Source: Streptomyces sp. NBC_01260 (GTDB taxonomy: Bacteria > Actinomycetota > Actinomycetes > Streptomycetales > Streptomycetaceae). From it: 64,000 bases of DNA. The DNA lies in NCBI RefSeq assembly GCF_036226405.1, contig NZ_CP108464.1:1798001-1862000 (forward strand), written 5' to 3'. Of this stretch, positions 59,921-64,000 are shown piece after piece (the first letter of the stretch is position 1; each line of letters starts with the position of its first letter). Below the pieces are notes generated by a model, which worked only from the letters and a program-made list of their open reading frames with translations, searched no databases and had not been told where the DNA came from. The translations under genes were made by a program, and so were the position numbers.

Positions 59921-60642
59921 AGCCCTTCGGTGTCCTCGCCCTCCTCTTCGAGTACCCCGCGCACCACACGCAGGGCCATTCCCTCCCCGTACCCCTTGCG
60001 GGCGAGCATGCCGGCAAGCCTGCGCAGTCGCTTGTCGCGGTCCAGCCCCCGGGTGGAGCGGAGTTTGCGCGCGACGAGTTCGCGCGCCGTCGCCTCCTCC
60101 TGATCCGGGTCGAGCTGGCCGACGGCTTCGTCGATCACTGCCGCGTCCACCCCCTTGGTCCGCAGCTCACGGACGAGTGCGCGGCGGGCGAGCCCTCGGC
60201 CGTGATGCCGGGATTCCACCCAGGCATCGGCGAACGCGGCATCGTCGATCAGTCCGACATCCTCGAAGCGCGAGAGCACTTCTTCGGCGGCCTCGTCGGG
60301 GATCTCCCGTTTGCGCAGGGCGTCCGCGAGCTGCTTGCGGGTGCGCGGCGTCCCGGTGAGCAGCCGCAGACAGATGTTGCGCGCCTGCTCGACAGGGTCT
60401 CGCGGCTCCCCCTTCTCGGCCCTCGACGAGGAGGGGGAGCCGCTGCTTCTGGAACGGGATCGGGAACGGCGCCCGCCCCCCTCACCGAATCCGGAGCCCG
60501 AATCCGACCCCCTGCCTCGGCCGGCCCCCGCAGCCGGCTCGTAGGAAGGATCGGACTCGGGATCGGGTCCGGCGGCGGATTCGGGGCCGGGTCCGGCGCC
60601 GGATTCGGCGGCGCTGCCCGGCCACTCCGTACGACGCGTCAC
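59905..60642 (-). CDS. recX: RecA regulator RecX
   Basis: A 245-aa RecX that modulates RecA filament growth. The three-helix repeats occupy residues 85-240 (ARNICLRLLTGTPRTRKQLADALRKREIPDEA, GLIDDAAFADAWVESRHHGRGLARRAL, RLRRLAGMLARKGYGEGMALRVV). The first 80 residues are a Ser/Gly/Arg-rich disordered extension. GTG at 60642 lies 3 bp after the recA stop, so it is co-transcribed with recA and under the same LexA box. Confidence 0.95.
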   Translation of the reverse strand: MTRRTEWPGSAAESGAGPGPESAAGPDPESDPSYEPAAGAGRGRGSDSGSGFGEGGGRRSRSRSRSSGSPSSSRAEKGEPRDPVEQARNICLRLLTGTPRTRKQLADALRKREIPDEAAEEVLSRFEDVGLIDDAAFADAWVESRHHGRGLARRALVRELRTKGVDAAVIDEAVGQLDPDQEEATARELVARKLRSTRGLDRDKRLRRLAGMLARKGYGEGMALRVVRGVLEEEGEDTEGLDDPF

Positions 60643-60645
60643 GGT

Positions 60646-61776
60646 CTAGCTCTTGGCCGCCGCCGTCTTGGCCGGCTTGGCCTTGCCGGCCGCAGCGGAC
60701 ACCGGCTTCGCCGCACCGTCGGCCGGAGCCGCGGCAGTTCCGGCCGCGTCCGCTCCGGGCTCGGCGGGCGCCGCGTCGGGCCGCACACCGACGCCCAGCT
60801 TCTCCAGGATCTTCTTCTCGATCTCGTTGGCGAGATCGGGGTTGTCCTTGAGGAAGTTGCGGGCGTTCTCCTTGCCCTGGCCGAGCTGGTCGCCCTCGTA
60901 CGTGTACCAGGCACCGGCCTTGCGTACGAAGCCGTTGTCCACGCCCATGTCGATCAGACCGCCCTCGCGGCTGATGCCCTGGCCGTAGAGGATGTCGAAC
61001 TCGGCCTGCTTGAACGGCGGCGCGACCTTGTTCTTGACAACCTTGACGCGGGTGCGGTTACCGACGGCGTCGGTGCCGTCCTTGAGCGTCTCGATCCGTC
61101 GGATGTCGAGGCGCACCGAGGCGTAGAACTTGAGCGCGCGGCCACCGGTGGTGGTCTCCGGCGAGCCGAACATCACACCGATCTTCTCGCGAAGCTGGTT
61201 GATGAAGATCGCGGTGGTCTTGGACTGGTTGAGCGCGCTGGTGATCTTCCGGAGCGCCTGGCTCATCAGACGGGCCTGCAGACCCACGTGCGAGTCACCC
61301 ATCTCGCCCTCGATCTCCGCACGGGGCACCAGGGCCGCGACGGAGTCGATGACGATCAGGTCGAGGGCGCCCGAGCGGATCAGCATGTCCACGATCTCGA
61401 GAGCCTGCTCACCGTTGTCCGGCTGGGACAGGATGAGGTTGTCGATGTCGACACCGAGCTTCTTCGCGTACTCGGGGTCGAGGGCGTGTTCGGCATCGAT
61501 GAAGGCCACCGTGCCGCCGAGCTTCTGCGCGTTCGCCACGGCGTGCAGCGTCAGCGTCGTCTTACCGGAGGACTCCGGTCCGTACACCTCCACCACACGG
61601 CCGCGCGGCAGGCCGCCGACGCCGAGCGCGACGTCGAGCGCCGTCGAACCGGTGGGGATCACTTCGATGGGCTCGTTCGGCCGCTCACCGAGGCGCATCA
61701 CCGCGCCCTTGCCGAATTGCCGTTCAATCTGTGCGAGTGCGGCGTCCAGCGCCTTCTCGCGGTCGTTTCCTGCCAT
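60646..61776 (-). CDS. recA: Recombinase RecA
   Basis: A 376-aa RecA. Walker [12 protein letters not shown], Walker [13 protein letters not shown], the L1 region [10 protein letters not shown] and L2 [20 protein letters not shown] are all intact. The C-terminal tail after residue 330 is Ala/Lys/Pro-rich ([15 protein letters not shown]). RecA-ssDNA filaments perform strand exchange and trigger LexA cleavage. ATG at 61776 with GGTGG upstream. A LexA box sits inside the promoter. Confidence 0.98.
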   Translation of the reverse strand: MAGNDREKALDAALAQIERQFGKGAVMRLGERPNEPIEVIPTGSTALDVALGVGGLPRGRVVEVYGPESSGKTTLTLHAVANAQKLGGTVAFIDAEHALDPEYAKKLGVDIDNLILSQPDNGEQALEIVDMLIRSGALDLIVIDSVAALVPRAEIEGEMGDSHVGLQARLMSQALRKITSALNQSKTTAIFINQLREKIGVMFGSPETTTGGRALKFYASVRLDIRRIETLKDGTDAVGNRTRVKVVKNKVAPPFKQAEFDILYGQGISREGGLIDMGVDNGFVRKAGAWYTYEGDQLGQGKENARNFLKDNPDLANEIEKKILEKLGVGVRPDAAPAEPGADAAGTAAAPADGAAKPVSAAAGKAKPAKTAAAKS

Positions 61777-62096
61777 GGGTTCCACCCGATTTGCTTGAGT
61801 CGATCGCTTCACGTCTCAGACGCTAACCCCTGCCACTGACAATGGGCCTCGACGTCCTCCCGGCCTGTGGACAACTCCACGGTCGAGCCCGGCAAAACCC
61901 GGCCGGAATCCCATGAGAACGGATGTTCGATTTTGGTGTCAAGCGCACCGCACCCTATCGGCTCGCCCCCAGGATAGCGCTCCCGTATCGGGCATCGAGG
62001 GAGTCAATGCCACACATCCGGCATCACGCTCAAAGCTGGCGTTTTAGGGGCGTCATCGACCGGAGGCGTCTCCGCTCCGCATCGGGAACCGCGCTC
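61777..62096. other. recA upstream region
   Basis: This 320-base region carries the recA promoter and LexA box (61913-61942) and a single perfect Streptomyces-type DnaA box, TGTGGACAA (61866-61874, reverse of TTGTCCACA), in the recA leader. No further gene is seen. Confidence 0.6.
61913..61942 (-). promoter_or_regulatory. recA promoter overlapped by LexA box
   Basis: On the minus strand TTGACA (61942-61937) is a perfect -35; 18 bp later TCTCAT (61918-61913) serves as -10. The LexA box GAGAACGGATGTTCGA (61915-61930 on the plus strand, core GAAC-N4-GTTC) fills the spacer and overlaps the -10, so bound LexA would block polymerase. Confidence 0.85.
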
Positions 62097-63368
62097 TCAG
62101 GGGCGGGGCTGCCGTCCCTGCGGCACCTCGTCCGACCCCTGCCCGCCATCGCCCTCCGGGGCATGCCAGAGCCGGCGCAGCCGCATCGACAGCGGTTCGC
62201 CGCGCTGCCACGGGTGCTGGCCCTGCACCCGCGGGTCGTCCGTGACGTCGTACCGCTTCACATAGGCACCGAGGAAGGCCTGCAGCGTGGCCACGGCGGG
62301 GATGGCGATCAGCGCGCCGACGGCGCCCATCAGTGCCGTACCCGCGATCACCGAGCCGAAGGCGACCGCCGGGTGGATGTCCACGGTCCTGGAGGTCAGC
62401 TTGGGTTGCAGCACATAGTTCTCGAACTGCTGGTACACCACGACGAACCCGAGGACCCAGAGGGCGTACCAGGGGTCGACGGTGAAGGCGATCAGCATCG
62501 GCAGGGCGCCCGCCAGATAGGTGCCGATCGTGGGGATGAACTGCGACACGAGCCCGACCCAGACCGCGAGCGCCGGCGCGTACGGCACCCCGAGAGCCGC
62601 CAGCAGGATGTAGTGCGCGATCCCGGAGATGAGCGCCATCAGGCCGCGCGAGTAGAGGTAGCCGCCGGTCTTGGCGACCGCGATCTCCCAGGCCCGCAGC
62701 ACCTCGGCCTGGCGGGAGGGCGGGAGAACGGAACACAGCCCGCGGCGCAGCCTGGGCCCGTCGGCAGCGAAGTAGAAGGAGAACAGGAAGATCGTCAGCA
62801 GCCGGAACAGGCCACCGAGAACGGTGGTCGACACGTCGAGCACACCGGTCGCACTGTTCTGGACGTACTTCTGCAACCAGTCGGAGTGCAGCAGGCTGTC
62901 CTGCACCTCGACCCGGGAGAGCTCCGTGTGGAAGCTCTGGTTGACCCAGTTGATCACCGAGTCGAGATACTTCGGGAAGTCCTCCACCATGTCGACGATC
63001 TGGCCCGCGAGCATCGAGCCGAGCAGTACGACGAAGCCCGCACTGGCGATCGCCACGGCGAGGAAAACCAGGAAGGTGGCGAGGCCCCGGCGCATACCGG
63101 AGGCCGACATACGGCTCACCGCGGGCTCGATGGCGAGCGCCAGGAAGAAGGCGATCAGCACATTGATCAACAGCCCGATGAGCTGGTCGAACGCCCAGCT
63201 CCCGAGCCGGAAACAGGCGTAGAGCGCAAGGGCCAGCACCATCGCACGCGGCAGCCAGGCGGGCATGCGGACCTGCCCGGTGCCGGACGGCGGGGCCGGT
63301 GGCCCGACCGGCGGGACGGGCGCGGTGGGGGGCGGCTGGGTCTGAGCGGTCTCGTCTGTCGGTGCCAC
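62097..63368 (-). CDS. AI-2E family transporter (YdiK/PerM-like)
   Basis: A 423-aa membrane protein of the AI-2 exporter family. A Pro-rich cytoplasmic N terminus (residues 1-35) is followed by about eight helices. Family motifs include LIGLLINVLIAFFLALAIEP, GLVSQFIPTIGTYLAGALP and YQQFENYVLQPKLTSRTVDIHP. Members are implicated in small-molecule or ion export; transport of AI-2 itself is not established for actinobacteria. GTG at 63368 (MAPTDETAQTQ) is preferred; the frame is open to 63425. Confidence 0.85.
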   Translation of the reverse strand: MAPTDETAQTQPPPTAPVPPVGPPAPPSGTGQVRMPAWLPRAMVLALALYACFRLGSWAFDQLIGLLINVLIAFFLALAIEPAVSRMSASGMRRGLATFLVFLAVAIASAGFVVLLGSMLAGQIVDMVEDFPKYLDSVINWVNQSFHTELSRVEVQDSLLHSDWLQKYVQNSATGVLDVSTTVLGGLFRLLTIFLFSFYFAADGPRLRRGLCSVLPPSRQAEVLRAWEIAVAKTGGYLYSRGLMALISGIAHYILLAALGVPYAPALAVWVGLVSQFIPTIGTYLAGALPMLIAFTVDPWYALWVLGFVVVYQQFENYVLQPKLTSRTVDIHPAVAFGSVIAGTALMGAVGALIAIPAVATLQAFLGAYVKRYDVTDDPRVQGQHPWQRGEPLSMRLRRLWHAPEGDGGQGSDEVPQGRQPRP

Positions 63369-63450
63369 GCAACCAGTCTCGCCTACGGCTGAGACACGCT
63401 GTCGCGCACCCCGGGCAACCGCCACCCGGCGCAGGGCTCTGAGCTGTGCG

Positions 63451-63645
63451 TCAGCGCTTGTCCGCGGGGATGCCGACCGCCGTGCAGACTCCGCGCCAGA
63501 CGTCCTTGGCCTCCCAGCCGGCGGCCAGCGCCTGATGCACCGTGCGCCCGCCGAGCTCGGCCATCACATGGTCGCGCGCGAAGGAGTCGGCGTAGCCCGC
63601 GCCGAAGTGGTCCGCCATCCGTTCCCAGAAAATCGTCAACCGCAT
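63451..63645 (-). CDS. DUF3046 family protein
   Basis: A 64-aa protein matching the actinobacterial DUF3046 family: MRLTIFWERMADHFGAGYADSFARDHVM, then ELGGRTVHQALAAGWEAKDVWRGVC. The family is regularly found beside recA/recX in actinobacteria, but its role is unknown. ATG at 63645 with GAGGG upstream. It is divergent from the last gene. Confidence 0.88.
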   Translation of the reverse strand: MRLTIFWERMADHFGAGYADSFARDHVMAELGGRTVHQALAAGWEAKDVWRGVCTAVGIPADKR

Positions 63646-63724
63646 GCCCTCAGTATCCCGCTCCTGAGAGTGCAGCCGGGCCGCCTGCCCTTGCCGGGAG
63701 CACATACCGGCCTACGGTCGGTCC

Positions 63725-64000
63725 ATGGCTGGAACTGGAGAAAGTCCCCTCAACCGTGCCGAGCAGTTCATCTGGCTCACGGCCCGTGTCCTCGAGCAGC
63801 GGCGGTTCGCCCATCACTTCCTGAAAGGAAGTACGGATGCCGTGGAAACGGCGCTCGCCGCCTACCTCAATGAGGACGGCGGATACGGTCACGCGCTCGA
63901 ACCCGATCTGCGGGGCCCCGTCAGTCAGCCGCTGCACACGGCCCACGCGCTGAGCGTCCTCGACTCCATCGGCCGCTGCAACGGGCTCCGGGTGGAGCGG
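63725..64000 (+). CDS. Prenyltransferase/terpene-cyclase-like alpha-toroid protein, 5' part
   Basis: The first 92 residues of a gene that runs off the window. LNEDGGYGHALEPDLRGPVSQPLHTAHALSVLDSIG, in parts, resembles the QW-like helical repeats of squalene/oxidosqualene cyclase and prenyltransferase alpha-toroids. Soluble, non-catalytic relatives occur in Streptomyces. ATG at 63725; the codon bias is good throughout. Whether it is catalytic cannot be judged from this fragment. Confidence 0.65.
   Translation, partial: MAGTGESPLNRAEQFIWLTARVLEQRRFAHHFLKGSTDAVETALAAYLNEDGGYGHALEPDLRGPVSQPLHTAHALSVLDSIGRCNGLRVER

Overview
The window is about 64 kb of high-GC chromosomal DNA from a Streptomyces species. 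The evidence is the overwhelming G/C third-position codon use, many GTG starts, the principal sigma factor HrdB, WhiH, the paired nrdR/nrdJ genes, an actinobacterial LexA box type and a gluABCD operon. From memory, the gene order is collinear with the S. coelicolor core region running from hrdB (SCO5820) down to just past recA (about SCO5766). It is core-arm chromosome: I see no insertion sequences, prophage, CRISPR arrays, tRNA or rRNA genes.

Layout. 1-13 kb: the 5' part of hrdB, the sporulation regulator whiH, an ABC ATPase-permease fusion, a Nudix hydrolase/regulator, a DUF4192 protein, a RecQ helicase carrying a phosphoribosyltransferase-like tail, rnhB, then a TetR regulator facing the remains of a DHA2-type exporter. 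13-22 kb: a DUF4173 membrane protein, an ADP-ribosylglycohydrolase with a phosphohistidine phosphatase, a YdbC-like protein, a TerD protein, and the class II ribonucleotide reductase operon nrdR-nrdJ. 22.8-25.6 kb: lexA and a DinG-type helicase. 25.7-31.8 kb: a four-gene NRPS-independent siderophore (NIS) operon (aminotransferase, IucA-type synthetase, acyltransferase, IucC-type synthetase). 32-35 kb: two tandem trypsin-fold lipoproteins. 35-46 kb: hflX, an M1 peptidase, the RelA/SpoT homologue rshA, dapF, miaA, an MT0933-type antitoxin, an extradiol-dioxygenase-like protein and miaB. 46-53 kb: a TAXI-type binding protein, a two-component system and the glutamate uptake operon gluABCD. 53-56 kb: an FAD monooxygenase, then a cysteine-catabolic unit (Cys-rich leader peptide, cysteine dioxygenase, rhodanese). 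56-59.7 kb: an FtsX-type permease without its ATPase, coupled to a truncated ArsR-like gene, and a DUF6197 protein. 60-64 kb: recX-recA, an AI-2E family transporter, a DUF3046 protein and the start of another gene.

Regulation visible in the DNA ties several of these together. LexA boxes precede both lexA and recA, and the recA box lies inside the recA promoter. Two NrdR boxes exactly 31 bp apart precede nrdRJ. A near-consensus sigma-WhiG -10 element precedes whiH. A 24-bp palindrome separates the TetR gene from its broken exporter. The Nudix regulator and the Cys leader peptide both appear to start on leaderless transcripts. Strong long-stem terminators close most convergent gene pairs.

The observations most worth following are the leaderless Cys-rich leader peptide controlling cysteine catabolism, the siderophore operon that lacks the usual decarboxylase and monooxygenase and has no recognisable iron box, two gene remnants from deletions (the DHA2 exporter and the ArsR/ABC unit, the latter ending in a rare TTA codon), a palindrome made of two perfect DnaA boxes downstream of recQ, and the hybrid synthetase motif in RshA.
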